A stretch of 64,000 bases of DNA from Nymphalis io (Eukaryota > Arthropoda > Insecta > Lepidoptera > Nymphalidae), in contig NC_065897.1 in NCBI RefSeq assembly GCF_905147045.1, positions 13,035,001 through 13,099,000 on the forward strand. Reading direction: 5' to 3'. Within the stretch, counting starts at the first letter, position 1, and every line of letters begins with the position of its first letter. This document shows positions 12,314 to 23,870 of the stretch, one piece after another. Made by a program: the position numbers and the translations under genes. The notes beneath the pieces were generated by a model that was not told the DNA's origin, searched no databases, and saw only the letters and a program-made list of their open reading frames with translations.

Positions 12314-12576
12314 CATTTTATTTTTTATTTTTACAATTAATAGGCCAGCGTTTGACCGTTGACTTGCCTGATGTTAAGCATCGACACGGTCTAGGATGTA
12401 GCACGCTTGCCCATAAGAAACCTGTTTACTCTGGATCTGGATGGTGTCTTCAAACACCAACATTGTACCTATCAGGAAATACGGACTCAGGCAAAGCATT
12501 CCATAGTTTCGCAGTGCGAATGATGAATGTGGATTCAAAGCGCTTCGTCCTTCTACATACATAATGTATAACATAG
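12314..12576 (-). mobile_element. 5'-truncated LINE 3' end inserted in a SINE, with a 12-bp target-site duplication
   Basis: Reading from the minus strand, the insert encodes a diverged non-LTR reverse transcriptase C-terminal region (ASTFIIRTAKLWNALP-like when frames are compared by eye, now frameshifted). A 3' UTR and an A-rich tail follow (T-rich at 12314-12335 on the plus strand). It is flanked by TAAGAAATGTTA at 12302-12313 and 12577-12588, the signature of target-primed insertion. It resembles the Jockey/CR1 group. The family is not named. Confidence 0.75.
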
Positions 12577-12778
12577 TAAGAAATGTTAACCATCGCTTAC
12601 ATCGCCAATTCGCCACCAACCTCAGGAACTAAAATGTTATGCCCTTGTGCCTGTAATTACACTGGCTCACTCACCTTTCAAAGCGGAACACAACAATACC
12701 AAGTATTGCTGTTTTGCGGTAGAATATCTGATGCGTGGGTGCTACCCAGACGATCTTGCACAAAGCCCTACCACCAGT
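12577..12778 (-). repeat. SINE family A, 5' part, split by a later insertion
   Basis: Continues the copy at 12228-12313: AAGAAATGTTAACCATCGC through to GCACAAAGCCCTACCACCAGT. The two pieces join into one normal element once the insert and one copy of the duplicated 12-mer are removed. Confidence 0.85.
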
Positions 12779-12971
12779 AAAAAAATATGTTATAAATTAT
12801 TATATAATGCATGAAAATTGATTTTCAAAAGACAACAAGAACATAGTATTTTTTAAGTATAAAGTGATATCAATCGAAATCAAAAACAAATATAAAGTCC
12901 TGTAGAGTTCTAATAGATTTTTAGAAGCCCTTTTGCATCCTCATTTCACAATTTCATTTCACAATTAATAT

Positions 12972-13245
12972 TAATCTACCACCGGTCCGGAATGTGGATT
13001 GTACCGAGAAAAAGCATCAAGAATCTTAGTCATCACTCTTTTTAACAATCTAAAATAAACATTTAAATATTCATATTATATTTACTGTATGAACATCAAC
13101 GAATATGAACTCCAAGCTTTTATATCATTTACATAATCCTGTATAGTTTAATAAGCTATGGGTTTTAAATTCAGTTATTGATAAATGTAAAATGTTCTCC
13201 GGAATTTATTGTAGAATTGAAAAGTCTGCTCCAGGCATCCTTCGT
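12972..13245 (+). repeat. Unclassified repeat family G, copy 2
   Basis: Second copy of the repeat at 2740-2985. It starts CCACCGGTCCGGAATGTGGAT and keeps the TACCGAGAA, AAGAATCTTAGT and TAATCCTGTATAGTTTA blocks in order. In both places it lies close to the head end of a reverse-oriented SINE A. Confidence 0.6.
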
Positions 13246-13461
13246 GAGGAATTCATTTTAAATGATAATGAAATACTACCTTATTATTATTAATTTATCG
13301 ACTTCAATTAACCCCATTAATGTCACCATATTAAATATCGTCATAAATAGCTACGATAGATAATTTGAAACCCGCAAAGACAATGAGGGTTCTATTACTA
13401 AACCACAAGGGCTCCGCTGGCCGCATGACAATATTTAGCGGCTGTTGTAACCAAACGACAT

Positions 13462-13469
13462 TATAAATA
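13462..13469 (+). promoter_or_regulatory. TATA box of CPR gene 1
   Basis: TATAAATA lies 105 bp before the start codon. A TCACA initiator-like site sits about 28 bp downstream, at 13489-13493. This would give a 5' UTR of roughly 75 nt. TATA-type promoters are usual for insect cuticle genes. Confidence 0.6.
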
Positions 13470-13566
13470 CAAGTGCCGGCCGAGAGGCTCACAAGTGTGT
13501 GAGACGCCATAGCCAGTGCAAAACGCGCGAAAGTTTCACGTTTGCATTCGGAAAATTTGAGTTACA

Positions 13567-13581
13567 ATGTTTGTTTTGAAG
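13567..13581 (+). CDS. CPR gene 1, exon 1 (MFVLK)
   Basis: Five codons ending at a GTTAGT donor in phase 0, preceded by ACA before the ATG and by a TATA box. Splicing to exon 2 gives a well-formed signal peptide. A second candidate start exon lies at 19642 but does not join in frame. Confidence 0.7.
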
Positions 13582-16500
13582 GTTAGTATTCTTTGATTTA
13601 TTTATTTATTATAATATTTAGTTAGTTAATTTTTGTTTTTTTTTTTAAATAGTGAATATTATTTCTGATTTATTTTTATTTATGATTTAATTTTATTTTA
13701 TTTTATGATAATTAACAACGAAATATAAATATGCACATAGCTTAAAAGATAACGAAGAAAAAACTATTGACAATTAGAACACTATATATATACATACAAT
13801 TCTTACACATTGACATAAAACCGATTGTTAAATTAAGTAAATATATATTGCTTAATCATTCTGGTGTATACTATAGTTAATTATATTTTCATCATACAAT
13901 TTATTGCCCAAACGTTGTTTAGGTATGTAATATTGAGAAATATTCTTTGAATGTAAATAATTTTCAAATTAACGTATTTATTTCCATCAAACCTTATATA
14001 AAGCCACCTACATAGTTATTTAATAAGAAATCCAATAAAAACTCCTTTAAAGACATATCTAGTTACTAGAAAAAAGTTTATATTGCTTAAATTAAAGCAA
14101 TGCGTCACATATTATTGGTATCATTTATGACAGTTGGTATTTAGATTAAAGCAAAAAAAAAATTGTCCAAACCAGTTTAAACTTATATTGTGATACCTTT
14201 TTCATGACGCTGCAACTTTACAATATTGCATAAATGAGATTCGTGTTTGTCTTTTTTACTTTTGTTTTGTAAACAATATATTGATTGAATATCAAGTACT
14301 TATTAAATCTTCAGTTCAGTTATTTTTGCATACTTTTATGTAAAATTAAAAAAAATATATTAAATTTAATGAACGCCCAGAACATAACTTGTACATTAGT
14401 ATTAATACAGAGTGTGGTGGTAATATTATACAAAGCTATCAGAACAAGGATAGTTGCAAAGGAATGCTGCAAGGCATAAGTGCGCGGGCGCAGCTTTACG
14501 TAACAAACTAAAGTAACAACTGGATCTAATAGTTAGGAAAATCGTTATTGACTGTAATTTATAGGATTTCTGTACGATCGGCCATTTTAAGTGGTGTTGT
14601 TATTAGGTGAAATGTTGTGTAGTATATAATGTTATGAAGCTTGTGATTAGTACCGACCTAGCAGGTAGTAGGTAGTCGTTGCACCGACTATGTATAATAT
14701 AATATAAAGTATAATAGGTATATTTCCTTAAAAACTTATTTTTTGTTGTTTATCGAATCTTATGGTCTGCACAAGTTTATTTCCTTTTCTTATACATCTA
14801 TATTATATAATAATATGAAATGTATTTTTTCTTATATATTTCATAATTAACTTCTTAGATTAAAATTATTATTGCTGTTAAAAAAGCTGCAGAACATACA
14901 TTAAAATAAATTTCATTATTTTAATGATTTAATTGTGAATGAATTTTGTAAAAAATATATTTAGTCTTGTTTTAAATATCTCATATGACAGGCGTTTATA
15001 AAAACACAAATATTTAGTATAAATGTAACGTAAATGTAAAACATAAATTGAAAACAATTATATATAATTTTATGAATTAATTTACGTTAACTATTAAGTT
15101 TTGAATTTAGAATCTAGTAAGGACCGACAAGAAACTAAAATGTATACTTTTTATAGTACTTATAATACATAAAATCATTATATATGATTATCTACTCTAT
15201 ATAATAATATTATATATATTACCTGAATAATAATTAATATTTAAAAAAAACGTAGTACTTTTAATTATGGCTCGACGTAGCGCTTCGTGTAGCAAGGTCG
15301 TTACGAAGATGCGTAGACTCATCTTCAATTATGTGTAGCACATCTCATAACCTATTCTAATTTATACTTGTCTACGAAGCACTGGTATGCGGTATGTTTT
15401 AACTTATTCGCATATAACTTTTATGTGCACAAATATAATTAAAGCTAGGGTTTTTTTGCAAGCCCGTCTGGGTAGGTACGAGCCACATCACATATTCTAC
15501 CGCAAAGCAGCAATACTTAGTATTGTTGTGTTCCGGTTTGACGGGTGAGTGAGCCAGTGTAACCACGGAAACTAGGGACATAGCATTTTAATTTCTAAGG
15601 TTACTGATGCATTGCCGGTGTAAGGGGTGGTTCAAATTTCTTACAATGCCAATGCCAGTGGTTAAGCCAAAGCTCATAAGTTATAAACACCGATTACATA
15701 TAAACGTCTTTTTTTGTAACCAATAAAAATACTAATTAATATTTTGTTTTTATTAATTTTAAGTTTGTTTCGCCATAAACTTTCGCGTTCGTTCAGTTTC
15801 CTTATGTAATGTTTAATTCCTATTCAAAAAACTGTTTATCCCTGATTTTTTTCTCGAGTATTTTGTGTATGGAACAAAAAACTACTGTCCTCTTTTATAT
15901 AAATTATCATTACTCTAATGCACAAAGTAACTGTTTGTAGCGTTTCCCTTTGCGTTAAATATATTTTTCAAGTAAATCCCTTTATGCATATGCCCATATA
16001 AATAGGATACCTAGACTCCAGGCTTCCTTTATGTCACATCAATAATCTAATTACGCTAATCGTTATTCAATGGTTTCTTAATGACGAGGTAACAAACAAA
16101 CAGAGCTTCATTCGCATTAAAAAATTTAGTCTGATTAAGAAGATTTTCCTTATTATTTCATTGATACTTGTAGCGTTGCCAAAACATGACTAAGCGACCT
16201 TGAGACGGCGAATTTCTTCAAACGGTAATGTTACGTGAAACAATTAAATGTAACTAGGCCACACGCCCGGCGTTGCTTAAACCGATATGGTCGAGAATAC
16301 TAATAGACTATACGGAATAACAATTAACTTACCGGACTGCAAAAGAGAAAATACGACTATATTATATCTTATAAAAGATAAAATAAGAACTTAAATTAAT
16401 TGTTTTGATTAATTTCAAAACGAATGTGATAGACAGTGCATACTATTTTAACAAACTATATTATACATACTATATTAACTTACTATCCTAACTTCTTTGC

Positions 16501-17926
16501 CTGGACCAGCCTAAGTATCTAAGTTTTCATATCTCTTGCGTCCTTTACACTGGCTCATTTAAACTCCACCTCAGATGCAGTACGTGACCTACTCTTTGGT
16601 AGGTGATGGTATATTTTTGACAATCAATAAAATATTTATTAACTAATTCGAGTAATGAAACCCTTAATTATTTTATTCGAATATTTCAACGCTATGATTA
16701 GTGGTAGAATAATATAAGTATGTAAGGAATTTCCCGCGTATGAACAATGTGACGTGTTGGTGTTTTTTTTTATTAACGTCACATTCGACCTTTTTGGATG
16801 TGTCATGAACAAATGTATGGACAAAATCCAGATCTACGTCAAATGACTTCATTTAATGATTCTCCTTTGTTGGAAGTTGTTGTTTTAAATAAGGATTATA
16901 AATTTCTATAAATGTCTTTATTTAATAAAGTAATAATATATGTCTATATTTCTTATAAATAAGAACAAAACAATTAAAAAAAGATACTAAATAAAAATAA
17001 GCTTAATGTTTTACAAATATAAATAAGTATATATATTAACAGTAAAAAAACGTTTTTTTATGAATAGCGACTAAAAGGTTTTATTAAATCTATATTTTAT
17101 GTCTGTACGAATATCTCTCAAAACACACAAACACACTGTACCGATTTTGATAAAACTTGTTATTAAAATAATCACTAAAATTAATTAAAAATATATCGAA
17201 TTAAATAGAATATTTATATAAAACAGTTTGAGGGGAATTCAATCCAACTAACAACAAAAACATTTCAAATAAACACACGAGCAAAGTAGGCATAGCTCTT
17301 ATTAGGATAAAGGCATAAAAAACAAGAAACGTCTATGTGACGCTATGTAGACCTACATATATTTAATATTTAATTATTATTTACGTCGCATTCCAGAGGC
17401 TTCGACTGAGTAATAAGCTTTCGATATCACAGCGATGAATACAAGCAAGGCCGACCTATTGCGAAGGTTTCATAAGTTTGTTTATGTATTCAAATACGAA
17501 TTCTATCATATTAAATGTATTCGATATTTGGATCATAAATGTGACATTGGAAATGAATTGCTGTAATACGTAATTTTTGGACTAAAGCAGTCCACTGTTG
17601 GGCGTAGTCCCTTTAAAGCCATGCTGAATTCATGATAATTAACAGCTTTCTTGATCCAGTGGCTTGTTTTAAAGGTGCAGGTTCTGGGTTTTAAATCCTG
17701 TTTCGGACCAAAATAGCGTTACTATTTAATGATTATATACTATATACTATTGTATATTATATACTATTGAATGATTTATAAGGTTTACATACGTAATTAT
17801 AGATTTCATTTCAGAAACGGTTACAATATTATTCAAATTAATAAAATAAACAGAATTGTAATGTATTGATGTCATACTTATAAAATTATTTGAATATTAC
17901 TTTAGTATTAATAATATTTCTGCATA

Positions 17927-17982
<56 letters not shown>

Positions 17983-20900
17983 CACGATTTAAGTAATTGA
18001 AAGATTATCTCAATGTTAACTAATTAAGACATTCCAAATTCATTAACTCACTTAGTTAAATTTTCGTTAAATGTTTCCGTAATTATAACATTATATACAA
18101 AAATATACTAGAATCTAAAATATACATATGTGTATCACGCGTCATCAAAATTCATAACTGACTATAATATTTTTCTTAGTGTTGTAAGTTGTCACATAAA
18201 TCATTATTCAGTTTTGATTCGGTTTCGGTTGACAGTTGAATCGGGGAATCCCGTAATAAGGCACTAATTACCTTCCCTTCGAGTACGAGAGTTGTAAAAA
18301 TTACAAGGTTCTTGAAGAAATACTTCGTTTATTTCATCAAAATGAATAACATAATTCTTACATTCAATTGCACTTAAATATATAACTTGTTAACTAGACT
18401 TATAGTGTATGTACGTACGACTTTATTATTCGAATTAAACAATGACTTCAATTGCTACCACAGATAATATTTATTTCAATAAATTTAGTTTATAACAACT
18501 TGTCTTTTGATTTCAATATTAGAAGTTGATAAATTAAACCTATCCAATACGACAATTCAATGTTGTTGAAGTAAGCTAAGCATTTTAATTATTTATTCGA
18601 TATACCTTTGACATGGACCAAATTATAAAAAAAAAATATTTTTTTTTTAAATATTGAAATAAATTTCTTAATCAAATTATCAATTGATATTTATATATAA
18701 ATTATTTATCTATTTACAGAAATAAATAATTTATATGTTGGATATTGATATATAGGAATGAATATTAAAATCAACGTGATTCTGATAAAATATCAGTATA
18801 AATCCATTCTAAAAATATTTTAATAATCAGAAGTGTGTAAGCCATATTAAAATATTTGTTGGTTGATTTACAAATCATGTTGCTTACGAGGTTTTCCTTC
18901 AAGGCCAATTACTAGATGGATTGTAAACACAAGTACATGAAAAGTCAGTATTGCACAGATTTGATCTTAGGCCAAGATCTACGTATTAAGTCTATCTATG
19001 GTTTAACAGCAATACTTAAATATAGATATTTAGTACATATTTGAAGCACTAATAAATATTTTTTATCGTACTTAACACGTGGTTAAGCCCGCAGACTATT
19101 AACTGCCTACTAATATTAAAAATAATTCCGTATTTAACAAGGTCAGAGGACATTCACTTATTCTTTGTTGCTAATAAAACCAACGCCTTTGGTTCGGAAA
19201 CTGTTCTAGACTTATTTTCCGTTTTAACTGCTTATACCGAAACATTGAATCATATTTTCGAATGAAGTAATTTTAAAGTCACGAAATTCTCACACTAAAG
19301 TGAAATTACTTAATTCCGTGATAAAAAATTAAGCTACAATTTTTAATATATCTTGAAAATATTAAAAAATTTTTTTTTCTGTTTAGTCAACTGAAGAAAA
19401 TTTGATTGATACAAAATTAGTCTATACATATATAAAAAGTACCATCGCATTAAATAGCCTAATAATTGTGAAAGCATAATAGATATAGACTATATAACAT
19501 CACGTTATAGCCCATGGGGGCGGAGCAGTGACGTTGCACCGTATTTAGATTCATTATAAATATATATCTGGGTGTTGTTCGTTCGTGCATCGTACTCTAT
19601 AGTTTTGTATGTCATCTGTCAGTCTGCCTTAGGCGGTTAAAATGTTAATACAAGGTATTATACCTATCAATACAATGGTACCAATTGTAAAATGTTTTTG
19701 TTATAAAAATAACATTTTGTTTTGACTTTCCAGGGAATAATACTTTCCGCGGTGTGCGCGTTAGCATACTCGCAAAACTACGGCCCGACGACGACACCGG
19801 TGCCGATATTGAAGCAGATAAACAAACAAAACGATGACGGCTCATACAGCTACGGTTATGAAGCCGCGGATGGTTCTTTCAAGATTGAAACTAAGTATCC
19901 GAGTGGTGACGTAGCCGGAAAATACGGATACGTTGACGAGAGCGGGAAAGTTCGCGAAGTGTCATACGGTGCGAGTAGCCAAAGGGGATTCGAGCCAGAA
20001 GGTTTGTTTAATATTTCGTACTACAAATGTAGGAATAACGATCATTGATCTGTTTTATTAGTGACTTGCAATTGTAATAATGAAGTAAATTTAAGGCATA
20101 TAAGGCCTAGAGCTTCACCGCGCTGCTTCAAAGTAAAAAAAATAAAAATAAGAACAGATATTAGGCGAACTTCAACCACACCAGGTATAAATATATTACC
20201 AAAGCGTTTACAATTTACTAATTACACAAGTAATTAATCAGTGACATTGGAACTAAGTATACAAAACTACCGAAGTGGGTTAAGAACTACTAAAGTTATA
20301 TTACGACACCCATTACGTTACCTACACTAATTTACTTGAGAAAGAAATGAATGCGCGCAAATCAATCTAATTAAATGTTGTTGTAAAGGAAGTATTAGTA
20401 ATTAAAATGATTAGAAACCTTTGCGAAACATATAACTTTGTAGATTAGTTTGATATTGATATTTGTTAATAATTGCAAATATTTGCCAATGTTACAAAAT
20501 AGTCTATATAGAGTTATATATATGCGTGTCTCTGTGATCTTCGCATAGCTTAAAAGAGAGACTTGCATTGAGACTTGAATTCTTCTTGAATACAAATATT
20601 GTATTACTTTTAGTTTTTTATAAAATTAAATAACAAACATTTTACTGGTGGTATGGCTTTGTGCAAGCTCGTCTGGGTAGGTACCACCCACTCATCAGAT
20701 ATTCTACCGCAAAACAGCAGTACTTGATATTGTTGTGTTCCGGTTTGAAGGGTGAGTGAGACAGTGTAATTACAAGCACGAGAGACATAACATCTTAGTT
20801 CCCAAGGCTGGTTTTGTATTGGCGATGTAAGCGATGGTTAACATTTCTTACAATGCCAATGTCTATGGGCGTTGGTGACCACTTACCATCAGGTGGCCCA

Positions 20901-22345
20901 TATGCTCGTCCGCCTATCTATACTATAAAAAAAATGAATACATAGTTACTACAGTTTACAATTGTAATATTTCCGGCATTATTCGAATGAGACAACTCTT
21001 AGTTCCATGGTTTGTTTATTAGTCCCATGTAATACACAATTTTACATATTCAACATATAAATAAACAAAAACTATCTGCATACTTGCCTTGAGTAATTTA
21101 TTAAATTTTCTAAGCAAGAGTTTGTCAAATTTATCATCGTTTTGGTGCGCTACGCAATTTCTATTCTGGTTACCCATGGATGGTAACCTTCACGGCCTGG
21201 TTGCTTATTAGGTAGTTGACCGAGAGTTTAGAATTAGGCGTGAAACAGTTTACATAACTATAATCGTTCACTGTCAATTAAATTAAGAACGTTAATATAT
21301 TTGAAACTAAACAAGTTACGGTCGAAATGTATTCGTACTTATAATAAAATAATATACTATTTAATTACATAAACAGTGCAATTTTTAACGAATTTATAAT
21401 TTTATTATAATTATTTTATTTAAGCTAGAAGTGTATTCAATCCCGTGCCTCGGAAAGCACGTAAAGACGTTGGTCCAGCGCCTGAACTCTTTCCGGTCGT
21501 GTCGGATCGCCGTCCCATCGGATTATGAGAGTTAAGGAATAGAGAGTGCACCTGTGTTTGCGCACACACTTGTGCACTATAATATATTCTGCGTAGTTGG
21601 CTAATCTCTCTTGAGATCGGCCGCCGTGTTTAAATTATGCCAACTGGCTGTAATCACGCAGGGTTTATTAGCCTGGCGGTTACATCGTTTCTCTTATGTG
21701 TACAGAAATTTGTTTAATCCTAGATTTTATTTATAATCTGTAATATCCTGTAATGTTACAGGCACTGGAATTATGGTACCACCGCCTACATTACACGACC
21801 CATCATCAAACGCCTTGACCGATGGCCAAGAAGACGACGGCCAATACCGAGAGGACCCAAGGATCTACGAGGACCCAAAATACAATGGCCGAGCCCAAGC
21901 GAGACCCAGTTCATTGAGACAGTACAAGCAACCCGTCCAACCTCAAACTAACTTCCAATCGAGTTTCCAGTCCCAACCCCAGCCCACGTACCAACAACAA
22001 CAGTACCAACCGCAGCAATACCAACAACCACAACCCCAGTACCAGCAACCACAGTACCAACAACAACAATACCAACAACAACAATACCAACCTCAGCCTT
22101 CTTACTCGCAACAGTCGAGTCTCTTCAGTCAGTCTCCTCAACAGTTTCCCCAAGAGAGACCTCAGAGCCAGGTGTACCACCAGCAGCCCCAGTTCTCCTA
22201 CCAAGCGTACACCCCCCAACCTTACCAGAACCAGAACTACCAATCTCAGAATTACCAAAGCCAAAGTTACAATCCCTTTAACGGTCACCCAGCACAAAAC
22301 TTTGACCCCAACACAGGATCATACTCTATCAACTTCACTGGTTAA
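13567..22345 (+). CDS. CPR gene 1: RR-1 cuticular protein with Gln/Tyr-rich tail (288 aa, 3 exons)
   Basis: Coding sequence joined from 13567-13581, 19734-20001 and 21762-22345 (867 bp with stop). Residues 1-18 form a signal peptide (MFVLK from exon 1, GIILSAVCALAYS from exon 2), so the mature protein should start at Gln19. Residues 39-95 form the RR-1 domain, with GSYSYGYEAADGSFKIE followed by GKYGYVDESGKVREVSYGA; the regularly spaced Tyr/Phe residues are the family's chitin-contacting positions. A TGI-VPPPT motif follows, as in many insect CPRs. Residues about 147-288 are low complexity and dominated by Gln, Tyr and Pro. Splice sites are GT-AG with phases 0 and 1. Predicted role: secreted structural protein of soft cuticle. 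It is the likely paralogue of the gene at 39076. The weakest point is the 5-codon first exon, 6.15 kb from exon 2. No orthologue name is assigned. Confidence 0.88.
15448..15670 (+). repeat. SINE family A, diverged, in intron 1 of CPR gene 1
   Basis: Recognised by GCAAGCCCGTCTGGGTAGG, ATATTCTACCGCAAAGCAG and TGTTCCGGTTTGACGGGTGAG. The 3' end is lost after about 220 bp. Confidence 0.8.
17650..17735 (+). repeat. SINE family D, tRNA-like head only
   Basis: TGATCCAGTGGCTTGTTTTAA, then GGTTCTGGGTTTTAAATCC, an A-box and decayed B-box pair like the head of the copy at 37523-37893. The body is missing. Confidence 0.5.
17934..17980. repeat. (AT)n microsatellite
   Basis: An almost uninterrupted AT dinucleotide run inside intron 1 of CPR gene 1. 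Confidence 0.95.
19555..19654 (+). promoter_or_regulatory. Possible second, proximal promoter and first exon of CPR gene 1
   Basis: TATAAATA at 19555-19562 is followed by a TCAGT initiator-like site at 19619 and by an ATG at 19642. That ATG reads M-L-I-Q plus one base before a GTATTA donor at 19655. Joined to exon 2 it is one base out of frame and reaches a stop within about 40 codons. Without that base it would give a good signal peptide (MLIQ then GIILSAVCALA). It may be a decayed alternative start, a one-base assembly error, or chance. Confidence 0.3.
19734..20001 (+). CDS. CPR gene 1, exon 2 (signal peptide core and RR-1 domain)
   Basis: 89 codons plus one base between a TTTCCAG acceptor and a GTTTGT donor. 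It encodes the hydrophobic core of the signal peptide, the linker TPVPILKQINKQ and the whole RR-1 domain up to GFEPE. Frame, domain and signal peptide all agree. Confidence 0.95.
20644..20934 (+). repeat. SINE family A, near full length, in intron 2 of CPR gene 1
   Basis: Complete element with the A-tail, same orientation as the gene. Little diverged, so probably one of the younger copies. Confidence 0.9.
21440..21640 (+). repeat. SINE family D, 5'-truncated, in intron 2 of CPR gene 1
   Basis: Begins in the body (GTGCCTCGGAAAGCACGTAAA), passes CGGATTATGAGAGTTAAGG and GTGCACCTGTG, and ends near TCTTGAGATCGGCCGCCGTG. The tRNA-like head is absent. Confidence 0.8.
21762..22345 (+). CDS. CPR gene 1, exon 3 (VPPPT motif and Gln/Tyr-rich tail)
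   Basis: Follows TGTTACAG and continues the phase-1 codon to give EGTGIMVPPPT. An acidic stretch (QEDDGQYREDPRIYEDP) comes next, then irregular YQQQQYQP/YQQPQ repeats at about residues 170-209, and the protein ends SINFTG. The long antisense frame here is a by-product of the repeats. Confidence 0.93.
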
Positions 22346-22599
22346 CCAAGAGCATATATTATGGTGTTCTTGGGATATTTAGAAATGTTAAGATTTTTTA
22401 TTTTAAATTACTATAAATTGATTAAAATTTAGATTTCGAAAGGTATTTATGTTTTTCGAACAAGAATAGAAAGTATATTAGAAGTATATTATATATCTTT
22501 ATATTTATGTAATATATTTATATATATAAACAATAATAATATATAACAATAACCTCATTGTACAATATTTATTTATAAATATATTGAATTCCAAATTAA

Positions 22600-22605
22600 A
22601 ATAAA
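22600..22605 (+). promoter_or_regulatory. Possible poly(A) signal of CPR gene 1
   Basis: AATAAA about 255 bp after the stop codon. The 3' region is so AT-rich that other hexamers or variants could serve instead. Confidence 0.4.
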
Positions 22606-22930
22606 TTTATATAAATTAAATTATTTAATATAAACATTAATTTATTATTTTTAATTGTGATTGACTTTATTTACTGTCATAAGATTGAAATGATCTTGAA
22701 CCACTTCTATGATACTTTCTGTTCTAAAGAATTACTCATATCTTACAATTTATATAAGTAGGTACGTTATCCCTCCGCGATTTGCAGATATTTTATACAG
22801 GATAATTTGTACAACAACGCATTTTAAAACTACCCTCAAAATTATTAGTAAAGTTTTTTTTTACATTATCGTCCAATAACATTTGATCTTTAGACACATA
22901 AACACACATATACACAGATAAACATACAGT

Positions 22931-23040
22931 ATCAGCCTGCGAATGTCCCATTTCTGGGCTAAGGCCTCCTCTCCTTTTTTGAGGAGAACGTTTGGAGCTT
23001 ATTCCACCACGCTGCTCCAATGCGGGTTGGTACACATATG
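22931..23040 (-). repeat. SINE family C, 3' end only
   Basis: Reversed tail of family C: CTGGGCTAAGGCCTCCTCTCC, then GGAGCTTATTCCACCACGCTG. The tRNA-like head is missing. Confidence 0.75.
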
Positions 23041-23329
23041 CATTATGAAATGAGTACCTCTTTCATTTAAACATGTAATAAAAAACATGCAACTATATAT
23101 TTATTCATACTTCGGAAAGGAATTCTTATCTCTTTCTTATGTACGAACAAATTATATGAAAATAAATATAATCAATGGATTTTAAATAACAAATCTGTGT
23201 CTTTAGGTTAAATGCTATTTTTCAAACTTAGTGCTAGTCAATATTTCGAAAGTAAATATTTCGGTATATAAAGCTTTACATAAATTATTTTTATGAAATA
23301 TGTTTTCATATTGATGTAATAATATGACC

Positions 23330-23461
23330 AGTGGAAATTAATTATTATATATGTACGTACGTACTTATTATTTTTTAAAGTATTTTATAAATATACATGT
23401 ATTTATTTATTATTACATATTTTATATTTTATTTAATGTATGTAATTTTATATAATTTATA

Positions 23462-23492
<31 letters not shown>

Positions 23493-23870
23493 AATTAAAA
23501 TTACTTATCTACTATTACTATAATTATCGTTATAATATGTTATATTTAGTATATTTATACTCGTATATATTATATCTTACAAAGAACATAAATTATAATA
23601 TGTATTTATATTTTTTCATATAATAACCTAAAATCAAATATTATATATTATTAATAATCACAAGGTACATACTCTATATAAAATGATTCTATATGTGTAA
23701 TATACTTATTATTATTTAGATACGATATTACTTTTGCTGTTACATATGTACAATTATGTAAAATAATATATTTTTTGTAAATATGTTATTATTATATTAT
23801 TATTATGTATTAACTGTATTTGTGTATATTTGTTATATCAATAATTCAACGTATAGTGTGAGTTGCGCGC
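23330..23870. repeat. Extremely AT-rich stretch with short AT microsatellites
   Basis: Dominated by A and T with short (AT)n runs, for example around 23462-23492. No gene or recognised element. Replication slippage products and old microsatellites would explain it. Confidence 0.6.

Larger units (their letters stand above)
13582..19733 (+). other. Intron 1 of CPR gene 1 (6.15 kb)
   Basis: Bounded by GTTAGT at the donor and TTTCCAG at the acceptor. It holds an old SINE A, a SINE D head, an (AT)n microsatellite and, close to its 3' end, a second TATA-like element with an orphan ATG. I see no other coding exon in it. A long first intron in the signal peptide is also seen in the paralogue, which supports this model. 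Confidence 0.7.

Noticed and set aside
19138..19145. CAAGGTCA, resembling a nuclear-receptor (FTZ-F1-type) site upstream of CPR gene 1 exon 2
   Set aside because: FTZ-F1 regulation of cuticle genes is established, but an 8-bp match is expected by chance in 64 kb, and the preferred pyrimidine before it is missing.
21911..22297. 128-codon antisense frame rich in Leu and Val across CPR gene 1 exon 3
   Set aside because: It is the reverse reading of CAA/CAG-rich Gln repeats, which yields Leu/Val and no stops. The sense strand gives a coherent spliced CPR protein.
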